Source of the DNA: Paramacrobiotus metropolitanus | Lineage: Eukaryota > Tardigrada > Eutardigrada > Parachela > Macrobiotidae | Direction: 5' to 3' | Length of the DNA: 64,000 bases | Assembly: GCF_019649055.1 (NCBI RefSeq) | Contig: NW_026570225.1 | Location: 558,001-622,000, forward strand | In this document: positions 23,242-34,183 of the stretch, piece by piece | Position numbering within the stretch: the first letter of the stretch is position 1 | How the letters are laid out: the number at the start of each line of letters is the position of its first letter | Made by a program: the position numbers and the translations under genes | The notes under the pieces: generated by a model | Database searches by the model: none | Told to the model about the DNA's origin: nothing | What the model saw: the letters and a program-made list of their open reading frames with translations, nothing else

Positions 23242-26047
23242 TCATGCTCCAAAGGCTCTTTCAATGTCCCCTTCAAACCTGGCGATCACCACCATAATGC
23301 CCACACCGACCAACAATCCGAGATTCTGCAGTCCCAGATGCCACAGTGGCGATTCATCGCGGCGCGCCTCCACCGGTCGTAACTCCGGCAGGAGATCCAC
23401 AAGAGCGATGTATAGGAAGCCACCGGCAGCCAGAGCGAAAATCCACGACGGTGTCGCGTCATGGCTCTGGCCCAGTACCACACCAATGCACATGCCCACA
23501 AAACTGATGACACTGGAGACTAAGTTGTAGAAGACAGCCAAACGGACGCTCATGCCGGATTTCAGCAACACCGCAAAATCACCCAATTCGTGGGGAATTT
23601 CGTGTAGGAGAACGGCCAGTGACGTGCTCATCCCGCCGGAAACCGTACGGAAAGCCACGCCAACCGCCAATCCATCGATTCTAAAAAATAAACGATTTAT
23701 AAAAACGCCCACAAAATGTCCCCAGAAAAATGAAAGATTTTTTTAGACAAATCTCATAAATCTTTCAATAAATCCTGTTTATACGCGGTCACTCATGGAG
23801 TAATGCGCCAAACGTATCACTTTGCAAACCCAGCAACAATAATCAATCCCATGCGTCCGTGTCAAATTCTGCTCAGTTCAGTCATATTTCGCACTTCTGC
23901 CCAGTTTATTTTGGGAGGATTAACTTACAGATTGTGTCTGAAAGCAACAAAATGCATCATAAAAAGATAAGTACGTATACTCAGCTATGACATTGCACAC
24001 TCACATTCCATCGCCCAGTATAACCATCCAGGCGACCGATGCTATATTCGTTGGAGCCGGAGATGCTGTTCGTCCATGGGAATGACCATGATGGTTGTGG
24101 TTAGAATGGGTGCTATGATCATGTCCATCGTTCGCGGCATAATCTTTTTTGGTCTTTTCCAAAAGGGTCTCCATAACCAAGCTATCAGCCGGATTCCGAG
24201 AAATGCCTATAAGTGATATCATATGTCAACAAGAGCTCTGCAGTATGTTAAAGTATCCAAATCTTCGAGATAAAGGAGCGGCATTTAATTAAAGTTATTA
24301 AACCAACTGATATGCAAAACCATCTATTCTTGTTGATATCAGTCAGTGTACAAATAAGTTTTCCAGTACTTGGAAAGGAGTACTGATAAGTAAGTAACAA
24401 ATTCGCAGTCGCTTCTGAAGTTTGGCCGATATACTGTCCGAGAGTATCACAGCATTAGTGTTACATAATTCACGTGTGGACTGTTGAAGAACAACTGCTT
24501 ATTGCTCAAACTGTAGCAATAGGGATATGTTACACATGCAACGATTTTCACTAGGAATCAAGCTAGGCTAGTATCTGAACTACATTTAAATAACCTAATT
24601 AATTCTCGAGCTATTTGGCCTAACACACCCCAGCCCGTGGTGAGTACAAGACTATAAGCTGATAATTTTTTCGGCTCATGAAGTCCCACACAAACACTAG
24701 ACAATTTAAAAATGAAAACGGAGAACATGCGCACGGTCGACGCTGCAAAGACTGTACTGGAGGCCACAATTTAACCGATATCGCTAGCAGGTAATTTTCA
24801 GTAGGCATACTGTGCTTACACTTAAATATTTTAAGCAGTACGCACGCATACGACAGAACTGAAGTTAAAAATTTGTTCCACTGGAAATTGTACATGCTGA
24901 AAATCCTGAAATGCAGGTCGAAATTTGAGCCTGAGTGAGCACTTCCTTAATACGTGTCAGTGTAAGAGGAAACGCTGCACCTTTGTTTACAGACACTTCC
25001 ATCACCATTAAAAGCGCAAGTTATCACCATCCTTTCCGATAAGAGCAGTTTACTGCCGTAATCGGTAATCTCACCATTTTTGCCATTTTCATCGTCACAT
25101 GTGCGGATGCACTGATCAGCCGTTCCGGAGAATTTGAATCCGACAACATGCGTGTGGCAGTGGGGGTGGTCGTGAGGGTCGTGTGTGACACGGCTCAGCG
25201 ACACACTGGCCAATTCCCGTCGGCGCTTGTACTCACGGAAGATCTCCATCAGACGTTCAATCAGGAAGAATATGTAGATGCCCGCAAAGCACACACAGCA
25301 CTTCCAGACCGCTGCCGTTTTGGCTGCGTCATCATGCGTATGTGCCGCGACGGCAGGGGATGACAGTGTGTGATTATGTAATGTATCGTTCTCCGCATGA
25401 TCGTGGTGGTGATGATTATCGCCATGATTATGCACTGCCCCAGCCGACGGAGCATGCACATGAAGACCCAGTGCTTCCGGCAACAAGTGCATAAGTGCAT
25501 CCCCTAAAATAAACACTGAAATGCTAAAGAACTTGCAATTCACGCTATTACGACATTAAATTTTGGGATAAAGCCATTCATAATGGTAAAAATACAACAC
25601 AATAATCAAAGAACTTTCAGAAAAAACAAGTACTGCAGTTATTGAACCGTGCACTTAGGGGTATAGTGGTGCCAAAAGAATTTCAAAAATATGCTCGTAT
25701 TTACAGTGTTAAGCAAAGTGCACATTAAAAATTTCTCAAACAAACATGGGTGTGCAGCCACAGCACCGATGATCTGATCATCTGTGTATTCAGAGTAGAG
25801 CCACGGCTAAATATACAGAAAAGCTTCACGAACCCGCCAGCGATCCAGCAGCCATCGCAACAAGAAACTGCAGAAGATGATTGTACAGCACCCGATTGAC
25901 AACTGGTACAAGGAGTATTCCCAAGAGGCCGACAAGACTGAGGACCAGAATGGCTGTCGACGCGAATACCCATGGCTGCCAGTGGTGAATACTGTAGGTT
26001 TCCTCTTTCATCGAATGCGCATGCCCCTCCAAACCATGGCCGCTCAT
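23242..26047 (-). CDS. SLC39: ZIP zinc transporter, LZT (LIV-1) subfamily
   Basis: Imports zinc (or related divalent metal) into the cytosol. The start, MSGHGLEGHAHSMKEETYS (26047), leads into TM1 without a large ectodomain. Exons include 25834-26047 and one ending at 25503 that opens with GDALMHLLPEALG. It continues through a His-rich loop (HNHGDNHHHHDHAE) and a charged cytosolic stretch. The 24001-24222 exon adds a second His-rich loop (HDHSTHSNHNHHGHSHG). The core metal site is split: GDG at the end of that exon, a 9-nt microexon (23929-23937) supplying His-Asn, then IDGLAVGVAF and HEIPHELGDFAVLLKSG in the last exon (23242-23696). HEIPHELGDFA is the LZT signature. The first residues contain no obvious signal peptide. 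Closest animal types are ZIP6/10/12-like; I cannot assign one. Confidence 0.9.
23929..23937 (-). other. 9-nt microexon completing the ZIP metal-binding motif
   Basis: Minus strand reads TTGCTTTCAG|ACACAATCT|GTAAGT. Joined to the upstream exon (ending GGC GAT GGA AT) and downstream exon (starting A ATC GAT GGA) it gives GDGIHNLIDGLAVG, which has the spacing of the family motif GDGxHNFxDG. Without it the His-Asn pair is lost although the frame is kept. Confidence 0.85.
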
Positions 26048-27374
26048 TTTTTCCGGGGATCTGGGCAGCTTTCCGAATAATTACACCCGCTTGTTAGATT
26101 GCAGATGGCCTCGTTGTTTGGACAGGTCCTAATAGATGGAGATTTTAACACCGAATAAGCCTGCTCGGTCGGATGGGCAAGAGGTGAAGCAACACAGCAC
26201 ACATAATTTAACGTCTAGCAGCTCTAGCTGACTGCAAATCGTAATATAAAAGCATTTCCGATTGGTAAATCATAAATTTCCATAACATTACAGCGATTAC
26301 ATTCACAGATTGGAACAGTAAATCAAAAGAACCGACAACTGAATGAACACCCAGACAGACTGCTGATAAAATTAGTACGCTCACGAGTCACGGATGACAC
26401 TTCATCGCCAAAAAGCGTTTCCGCAAATTATAGCAGTACTGGGTATGTACGAGCGTCAGCATCGACCCCATTGGAAACAGCGCGATCACCACAACAGTCG
26501 TGCTCCTTTTCCCGGCGTAAAGAATTTTTATACCAGTGTCTAGAATTAGATGTGAAATTTCGTTAATCATAAAACAGCGTCAGAAAAAAAGGGAAAGCCA
26601 AAATGAGTATCGGAATTGCTTCAAAATGCACCGAACGCTTTTAGAAACCCAAAAAATTGACTGTGAACAGTGGGCTGGAGATCTGGAGTGTACCGTGCCG
26701 AACCTCCTGCCAGCAGAATATAATTTGTCCATCATGTTACGATTACGGGGTCGTTTGCCTTTAATAGGGAGCTTGCCAACCGCTAACTTCCTTTGGTCTT
26801 TGTCCCGAATCGTGATAACGAAGGAAACGAACGACACGTGGATGCTTCATGCTTGAACATAAAAGGGCTTTTCTTGATTTAATTTTATGAGATAAAAGCT
26901 ACCCATCTTGGAGTGGGAAGTCCGGAACTACTCCAAACTAGAAAGTAGGAATCTAGCCGAGTCGTGACTGGACATACCGTAACTAATACTAAGTGCATAC
27001 TCGTAAATTCGTAATTCAAACTGCCACAAAAGCCACGGAAAAAGAAAAGCTCCCAAACGTTCTGTATCGGCCAAACGAGTTTTTCTGCTTTTACCTTGTA
27101 AAATAATCTTAAGTACAGTATTATAGTAAATTATGGAATTTAAAATAAATCCTGATATTTAGCAAAAAATTCTTCTGGTCAAGCCGACTCAAGCGATCGA
27201 GGGTTTGTAAAATTGTATTAGCTTTCATACTTACCTATTATACAGATTAGTTGTGCTGTGCTTATGTCGCAAGGGGTGCCTCCGTAGGATTGGCTGTTCG
27301 AACATTGGTTGCGTGTCAAGAAAAACTTTTCGTTGAGGTTGCAGATTTTGAATTTTATCCGACGACGACAAGTA
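26048..27374. promoter_or_regulatory. Zinc-transporter upstream region; no certain gene
   Basis: Contains the ZIP promoter. The only frames with an ATG are short. One (26388-26570) is listed separately; another minus frame at 26580-26837, with Lys/Arg-rich residues, has no recognisable homology. Confidence 0.45.
26388..26570 (-). CDS. Possible small single-pass membrane protein (60 aa)
   Basis: An ATG-initiated 60-residue frame with a hydrophobic segment (VVVIALFPMGSMLTLV) between a short N terminus and a basic C terminus (YNLRKRFLAMKCHP). The layout resembles small inner-mitochondrial or SMIM-type proteins, and the PMG motif faintly recalls NDUFB1, but I do not recognise it. The frame may also be chance. 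Confidence 0.2.
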   Translation of the reverse strand: MINEISHLILDTGIKILYAGKRSTTVVVIALFPMGSMLTLVHTQYCYNLRKRFLAMKCHP

Positions 27375-27650
27375 TGGCGTACAAAACGCGCAAAATTAAA
27401 ATTACGTGAAGTGGTGAGTTATGAATGGTGATCTATAATTAGTGAATAATAACTGCTGATAGATTAGTGTTGATTAGAAAATGGTGATGTGAAAGTGATG
27501 GTTTGAACGCGGTGATTTTGAGTTAATTGGTAATTTATATGCGTGAGTTCAGAGCGGGGAGCTAAGAGCGGTGAGTTTAAACTCCTGATGTAATAGTGGT
27601 GATTTGAATGTGGTGACTTAGTAACGTAACTGGCGCCTTGTGCACCGGAA
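27375..27650 (+). repeat. Left terminal inverted repeat with GTGATT subterminal repeats
   Basis: Starts TGGCGTACAAAACGCGC after TA (27373-27374). The first 50 bp are near-identical to the reverse complement of 44781-44830. Inside, degenerate GTGATTTGAA-like units recur every 14-16 nt, and homology with the right copy ends at a shared ...CACCGGAA / AACCGGAA block. Confidence 0.8.
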
Positions 27651-27840
27651 AAGCGATTACGACCTTTGTGGTTCTGCTGAGTCATCTGTGTCTGTCATTC
27701 AGCTGTGCTAGCAGCTAGTTTTACTGTTTACACTTTACACTTTACAGTACTTACTTGCGATTTGCGAATATGCGTCTAGCTTTTAAAACTGGATTCTTCC
27801 CGTTCTTCCCATTTTTTGGGTTTCCGTTGATGTCACAGTA

Positions 27841-28350
27841 TGTCTCTACGAGTGGATATCACTTTGCAGCCTGCAGATGTGTTTGCGTCGAGAGCTGCGA
27901 CTGTTCCAGAGAACCAGTTGGCCGAAGTGTATGACGAGGTTCCTATTGAAGTTTGCTTTCCTGGAAAGTTAATCGTAAGTGCACTGATCCAAAATTAATA
28001 ATCATTTAATTATGTGATTATCTGAAAGTCTCTAATATAAAACGGTTTATTTCGTGTGCAGCTTGCAGTCAGGCTGGGATAAATTCACCGCTGAAATGGT
28101 GGAAAAGATTAAAAAGGTTTGTGAAAAGTTAAGGATTTTCATCTTGCTCGTAATCGCTGCATTTCGGTGTGCAGCCAGCTTGCGTGGTCGATAGTACTCG
28201 ATACAGTTAAAGTTTTTACACGATGATGTTGTCTTGTGCAAGTTGCTGCGCGCAAGGACGTTACGCTTGCAGTGGATTCGGACGAGATTGATATTGAAGG
28301 AAAGACTTTTTTGTGGGCGTGCTGAAAATGAAGAACGATAAAGTTGAGGT
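27841..28350 (+). CDS. Unrecognised split gene or fragment near the left end of the element
   Basis: An ATG exon 27841-27975 (MSLRVDITLQPADVFASRAA ... EVCFPGKLI) ends in a gtaagt donor. A second likely exon after TGCAG at 28069 reads SGWDKFTAEMVEKIKK, and a third near 28242-28350 has DVTLAVDSDEIDIEGK, but the frame breaks in a T6 run. No family is recognised. It may be an element gene or another captured fragment; the break suggests decay. Confidence 0.3.
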
Positions 28351-28755
28351 TTGTGTAAAATTAAACAGGTTAAAGTTTTTCGAAATTTGAAAATCAATTT
28401 TCAGTTTTTATAAGTATTTATAAGCTTACTAAATTTGTGATTAAATTATGGTTTAAGTGTTGTTCCGATAAAAGATAATTTGCACAAAGTCAAGTGTGCT
28501 GCGTGAGTAGTACCACGGTTTTTCCGTTTACTTTTTTTTTGAATCAGGTTCTGAGATCTTTTTGCACAGTAATTTTTATCCTACTTGATCTTTTTCTGCT
28601 TCCTTATGAGCTTTGCCTCATCTTTTTATAAAAAGAATTTTGATGTCAGCAGCTAAAGATGGCTTGCTCTAAATTAATGGAAATGTCGCATCTTTTGATT
28701 TTAATCGTGTGCTTTTGTTTTGGTGAGTACGTATACGGTTTATTAAGTGACTAGT

Positions 28756-30020
28756 AGACCCCGCGCAAATTGCGCGCAATATATAGGCTACCGGCTACGG
28801 AATAGGAACGATTTAAAATCATAAGGATATCATGATTATTATTATTTATTTTTGATGAAAAATATCACGGTTAACTTTTCGTATCATGCGTTGTATTGTA
28901 TGTGCGAATAATTTTTCATGGCCACGTCACAAACTTGGAGCAATCGTAAATTCCCAAGGTCGGATGCCGGAAACAGCACTATGACTCAGAACTATGGAGC
29001 ACATGTTGCTCATTTGACGTTTCTGGTTTCTGCATATCCCACCCGTAAAAATAATTTTTCCACCCATGCCCTTTAAATCCGAAAATATCAGTATGGGAAA
29101 TGGTGGGAAAGCGGAATGCAATCCCGTGCAAAAAAATTGCCACGATTAATGTTTCACTTGATGCCCCGCTCGCGCCGCAGCTCGGCGTCGCCTGCGGCTT
29201 TGTCTTCGGTTCTTATTCCACACGTTGGAGAACAATCAGATTTTCTGAAAATTTATGACGCAAAGGAAAAACCTACTCTAATGATCCGTGACATCTGGAG
29301 CCACCGTTGCCTACTCTTCTCAAATCAAACTTTTGCTGGCTCTGCTGCTGACTTTGATATGTAAGATGTGTATCGAATGACAGACCCCGTGCAAATCGCG
29401 CGGTTTAAATCGGCTTCGTAATTCATATCGTTCTGTAGATAATGTTTTGCTGCTGATTTTTATTACATTTTTAAAACGTTTTCTGCCAGGCTGCTTCGCC
29501 TTCTGCTGGTTGTCACAGATTTTACAAAACAGAAATTTTAGAAAATCCTTTGTTACTGCTTTCGAGCCGGCAAATTCTGCCAAAAAATGCGTACTTCCAA
29601 TGCTCACCAGTCACCAGCTGCTGCCCTTGGGCGCGCTGCTACTTTAAAACTGGTCAGACTTCTGCGGAGGACAGTTGTCTTAATGATCATGCTTGAACTG
29701 CGCGATACGCTTCGACTCTTCGTTGCTTTTTTCATCAAACCCTCCTTTCTTTCGGAGTCTGAATTTCGATGAGAAATTAGAAACGCATTTATAAACATTC
29801 AAGTTTCGTTCCAGTGAAACGTTGTGCAAGCCCGTGGCTGCTTGGCAGCAAAAAGGTTTTGGCTGTTTATTTGAGACAATGGTGAGGTGGTCGGTTCTGC
29901 AATGGTGGATTCTTCACTTCTCCCGTAGACTCGGCATGTTACGTTTTTTCAATTTTTTCATGAAACTGGAACTGTTTTTCTCAGATCTAACTTTTGATGG
30001 CTCTACTACATGATGAGAGC
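28756..30020 (+). repeat. Degenerate direct repeats in the left arm of the element
   Basis: AGACCCCGCGCAAATTGCGCG at 28756-28776 recurs as AGACCCCGTGCAAATCGCGCG at 29382-29402. The words CTTTTGCTGGCTCTGCTG (about 29328) and CTTTTGATGGCTCTACTA (about 29990) recur with the same TATCGAA neighbour. This indicates an old internal duplication of about 0.6 kb units. No coding function is apparent. Confidence 0.5.
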
Positions 30021-30029
30021 TATCGAACG

Positions 30030-31943
30030 ATAGCAAGATATCGAAGTTTGGTCTTGTGTGTGGCTGGGGCTGACTCCCCGCAGTTGAATTTTGAGCACTT
30101 CTTATTCTTTTAGTATAAAGGATGTAAGCGTCAAACGACGGTTCGGGACTTTTGGTTTTAATTTGGTAGTGTTAAATAAAATATCATACGAATATGTTCT
30201 TCAATGGCAGTCCCATTTTTCTTTCTTAATCTTACAGCTTGTTAAATCGTTTAATAATTAATGTACACGTAGTACATAGAGTAGGTGTTTCGAGAATAGA
30301 AACCACCGCAATATGCAGTGGCATTTTCGTGTTTGGGTATTACTCAATACTTAAGCAGTTTACCGGGTGGCCGTACAAAATGTCGGTCTCCTGATTTGGT
30401 TTGTTTCTCGCGAACCATTTGTCCTATCGTAAAGTAGTTAGAGGCGTTCGATAGAAAATTTAATTAGCTACCAGAAACAGTAAAATCTGTTTCAGAAAAT
30501 TAAAACATGCTGATTAACAACAGTGTTAATACAAACGTGTGGAAATTTATTTGTCCCGCTCGCAAACTTGTGAACCTGGTGTTACGTTTTTCCACCACGC
30601 AAAATTTTATTTTTTTCACCTGTTTTACTTAGCGAACACTTTCTGCTTTTTAAAGAAAAACAGGTTGTTTGCATGGTCAAATGGTGCATGCTCTGAATGA
30701 GCTATGCAGTTCCCGCATTTTGTGACCTTTCGAAAAACTGCAAGTTTTTTGTCAGATTTTTTCGCTTATTTTAGGGAAAATTTTTTGCTCCAAAACAGGC
30801 TGCAACCAGATAAGCCGATTCGGCTGATAAATTTAGCTAAATGATTGCTCTTATGGGAATACGTTTAAGCCTTGTCAGTTTCTGAAGCGTCAGAGAGAAA
30901 TTTGTTATTAAAACACCGGCTAGCTGATTTCACGAGAATCGTATGTGCGGTACTTTGTGCTTACCGCTTTTAGCCCAAACACATCCAGCAAAGGTCACAT
31001 GTTTTTACTTTTGTAAAGCGAGGAGATGAACAAGAAACATTTTCCCTCCCGAAATAGTAAGGTTACACCCATGAAAATACTTCGTCGAATAACGGCAATT
31101 TTGAATTCAAAAATGACAAAGTTCAGTTTTGGTTTCCGGGACATCCTCCAACTTCACCCATTTTTTCAAAAGAATTTGTAAAAAATTCAAAGCTTTGTAT
31201 GATATTGGTTTCTCCTGTTTTTTATATGGAACGGACACTGCTCTTTCAAATGAAACTAGAAAGCTGTCAATTAAAGGCTGGATGGACCAGCAACACTTCA
31301 AAGAACGGACCGACATTTTTGTTCGGCCACCCAGTACAAACACAGCTACGTTTGGATTTCACCATTTAAAAACTTTTTTCGGTTTCTTGTTCCCGGGTTG
31401 GGGCTATAATACAATAAAAAAGTAAATAAATATACGTAAAATTTTAAATTTTAACCATAATCACCCACCCTTGGCGTGAGACGTGCTCGTGACATCCAAA
31501 GTCGGCCGGCAGGCGCGACTACAGACGTTTCGCCACTGGTTGTCACTTGATTGTAAGTGCTTTCGCTACGTGTCGTTTTATTAAAATTTAAGTACCACCA
31601 GTGCTCTTGCGTTTAAACGAATTGTCGTAAAAGCCTACGATGAACGGTTTATCGTAAACTTTGCCATGCTTGCGATGAGAATTGCGAGGTATTTGATTTG
31701 CTACAATTCCTGCAACAGTACCATCTTGGACAACATCTTTTGTTTGTAATTAGCGATGTTTTTTCGTCATAATTAAGTTGATTTGAATGCTGTGTTCAGC
31801 CTCTGTACCCCTTGACACTGTAAACCTGCTTGTGCATACAGACAGCGGCCGCCGCAGGTGCTCATCCGTACGTTTATATTTTCGTAGGGCTGCATATCGC
31901 TGGTTCCTCCCTCGGATAATTTGACGTTGCTGATACCTTCATT
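30030..31943. other. Noncoding part of the element's left arm
   Basis: No gene recognised. Frames at 31107-31425 look open on both strands but lack homology or splice support. The stretch before 31944 may include the former ANT promoter. Confidence 0.4.
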
Positions 31944-33320
31944 ATGGATGCGACAGCAGTAATCAAGGATTTTATGACCGGGGGAATTGCCGCAGCCATT
32001 TTCAAAACGGCTGTAGCCCCGTTAGAGCGTGTCAAGCTCATTAAACAGGTGCAGAAAGACTATAGAAAGCAGCAGCGCTATAAAGCATGATGGGCGCTTT
32101 CATTTGTATTTGAAAGAGCGGGAATAAATCAATTTCTGATGTGGTAATCAGGCCAACGTCTTTCGTTATTTCCCCACGCAAGCCTTGAATTTTGCATTTA
32201 AAGGCCAATGTGAGCGCATCTTCTTGTCGGGCGATGACAAGGATAAACAGTTTTTCTCCTTCTTCTTGGGCAAGGTTCTGGCCGGGGGTGCAGCTGGTAT
32301 GAAGTCGCTGGTTTTACCTTGGATTTTGCCCGAACTCTGCTTGGTATGTACTTGTACGAGTACTATATACTTTCTGGCTCTTTGCGAGAAAGTTTAGTTC
32401 GTCGTTTCCATTTAACCGGATCGAAATTGCTGATTATCCGTTATTGCGAGTAACTGAATTATTTTTCTAAAATTAATAGATTTATGGAATTATAGCAGCT
32501 TACAGTCTAGAACTTGGATTCCGAGTTAATTACATTAAGACGTATGTTCCAATCCCTCTTTCTGTTTTCAACAGTGTTTTTCGGAATTGACATCATTTGT
32601 TGTGTAATGTTATGTGATTTCCATAATTTAGTCTCAGAAGTTTGGAATTTGAACAGTAAACACAAATATTGTACAATAGTATTGCAAAAAGATTTCAACA
32701 GTTTAGTACAGTAGATCGGACATGCATGGAATTGCTGGCTGACTGGCTGACTACGTATGAAATGAGCTGTTTTTTAGGAGTGGATGTCAGTAAAAACGCG
32801 GGGACTCGTGAGTTCACTGGTTTATGGAACTGTATGAGAAAAACCTACCAAACCGATGGCATTCGCGGCTTGTATCGCAGCTTCAACGTTTCCATCCAGG
32901 GAATATTTATTTATCGAGCTGCATATTTTGGTGTATCTGACACATTTAAAATTTACTTCGAAGAAGGCAAAGTGCCCATCATGCTTAACTTTATGATCGC
33001 CCTCACCGTCACGGCGATTGCCGAATTTATGGCGTAATTCTAACTCAGCTCCGTTATAAGTACGTTTTCTGATTTTTGTTTGTGCTTTAGGTATCCGCGG
33101 GATACCGTGCGACGACGCGTGATGATGTAGTCGGCAGGCAAGGAAATTTTCTACAAGAATTCACTGGACGCCATGATGAAAATTGCCAAAAATTAAGATT
33201 TCCCGACATCCTTTATGGGCGCCCTGTCCAACATGTTCCGTGGCATTGGTGGTGCGCTGGTGTTAGTTATTTTCGATGAATTGAGACACGCTATGGAACT
33301 GCGGCCAGGTGCGAGCAAGC
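31944..33320 (+). pseudogene. Adenine nucleotide translocator (SLC25A4/5-type) pseudogene
   Basis: ANT exchanges ADP and ATP across the inner mitochondrial membrane. The copy opens [20 protein letters not shown], with [13 protein letters not shown], and contains [50 protein letters not shown] and YPRDTVRRR. The last is the ANT signature region RRRMMM with Met changed to Val. Frameshifts occur near 32085-32160 and 32285-32330, and in-frame stops at 33128-33130 and 33193-33195. The intron between about 32345 and 32785 is retained, so it is a DNA-level copy, not a processed pseudogene. It lies on the plus strand within the putative transposon, opposite to its neighbours. Confidence 0.9.
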
Positions 33321-33424
33321 TCGGTCATTAACTGGACACCGTGTGGAATTGATTGCTATTTCCGATTACCGCAGTTATCGAAGTGTTCAGCTCGAGATTT
33401 TCTTGATGTATTTGATTCCTTTGT

Positions 33425-33484
33425 CATAATGATTTCTTTACTACAATTGTATAAAAAAACAATTGTAGTAAAGAAATCATTATG
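33425..33484. repeat. Perfect 26-bp inverted repeat (hairpin, 8-nt loop)
   Basis: Arms 33425-33450 and 33459-33484 are exact reverse complements, with loop ATAAAAAA. It follows the ANT pseudogene by about 100 bp. A transcript would form an uninterrupted 26-bp stem. Confidence 0.95.
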
Positions 33485-33539
33485 TTTTACATACTTAATT
33501 CTGTCAAATTTATTTGTTAGATGTTTTTAATATGAGCCG

Positions 33540-34183
33540 CACAGATCATGATCCAGGTGGGCGGCGCGCTTAACATTTGAGTAATAATAGATGTTTTTTA
33601 AGTATGCGTACCGGTTAAAAGTTTGAAAGTCTCGCGTGGGAAATATTGTAGTTGGCTCCGAGTAGTCGGTGACAGATTTTTCGGCTGACGAACGTCGCGT
33701 TTAATTAAAATCAGTTCAGTTTCTCAATCATAACATAAAACAAGGATAACAAATTACTGAAATTAATTACGCTGGAACATAAAGAAAATTCCCGTTGCCG
33801 AAGGAACTAGTACTCAAATGCCATGCGGCTATTCATATGCTATGCGGCCAGCAAAATGTGCTGGAGAATTTCCTATAAAACCAAACAGATTTCCACTTAA
33901 CGGTTATCAAAGCCATTAACAGCATGTTGCAAAACTAAATGAAGTCCAATATTCCGTAATCCATTCAAGTCGGATACAAATTCAGTTGATTATTCCACCC
34001 AAAACAGGAACGAAAACAAATCCGTAATTTCTCACTCCACACGACTGCCCAGCTACCGCTTAACAATCCCTCAAAAATACAGCGATTTAGCAATAATTTA
34101 ATTTAATTATGTGATTTATGGTTGAATTAGGGTGTTAAAAATTCAAATAGTCATTAATAAAGTAAATTTCCCTTACACGTTAT
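33540..34183. other. Noncoding spacer inside the element
   Basis: AT-rich, with no gene or clear repeat. Confidence 0.45.
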
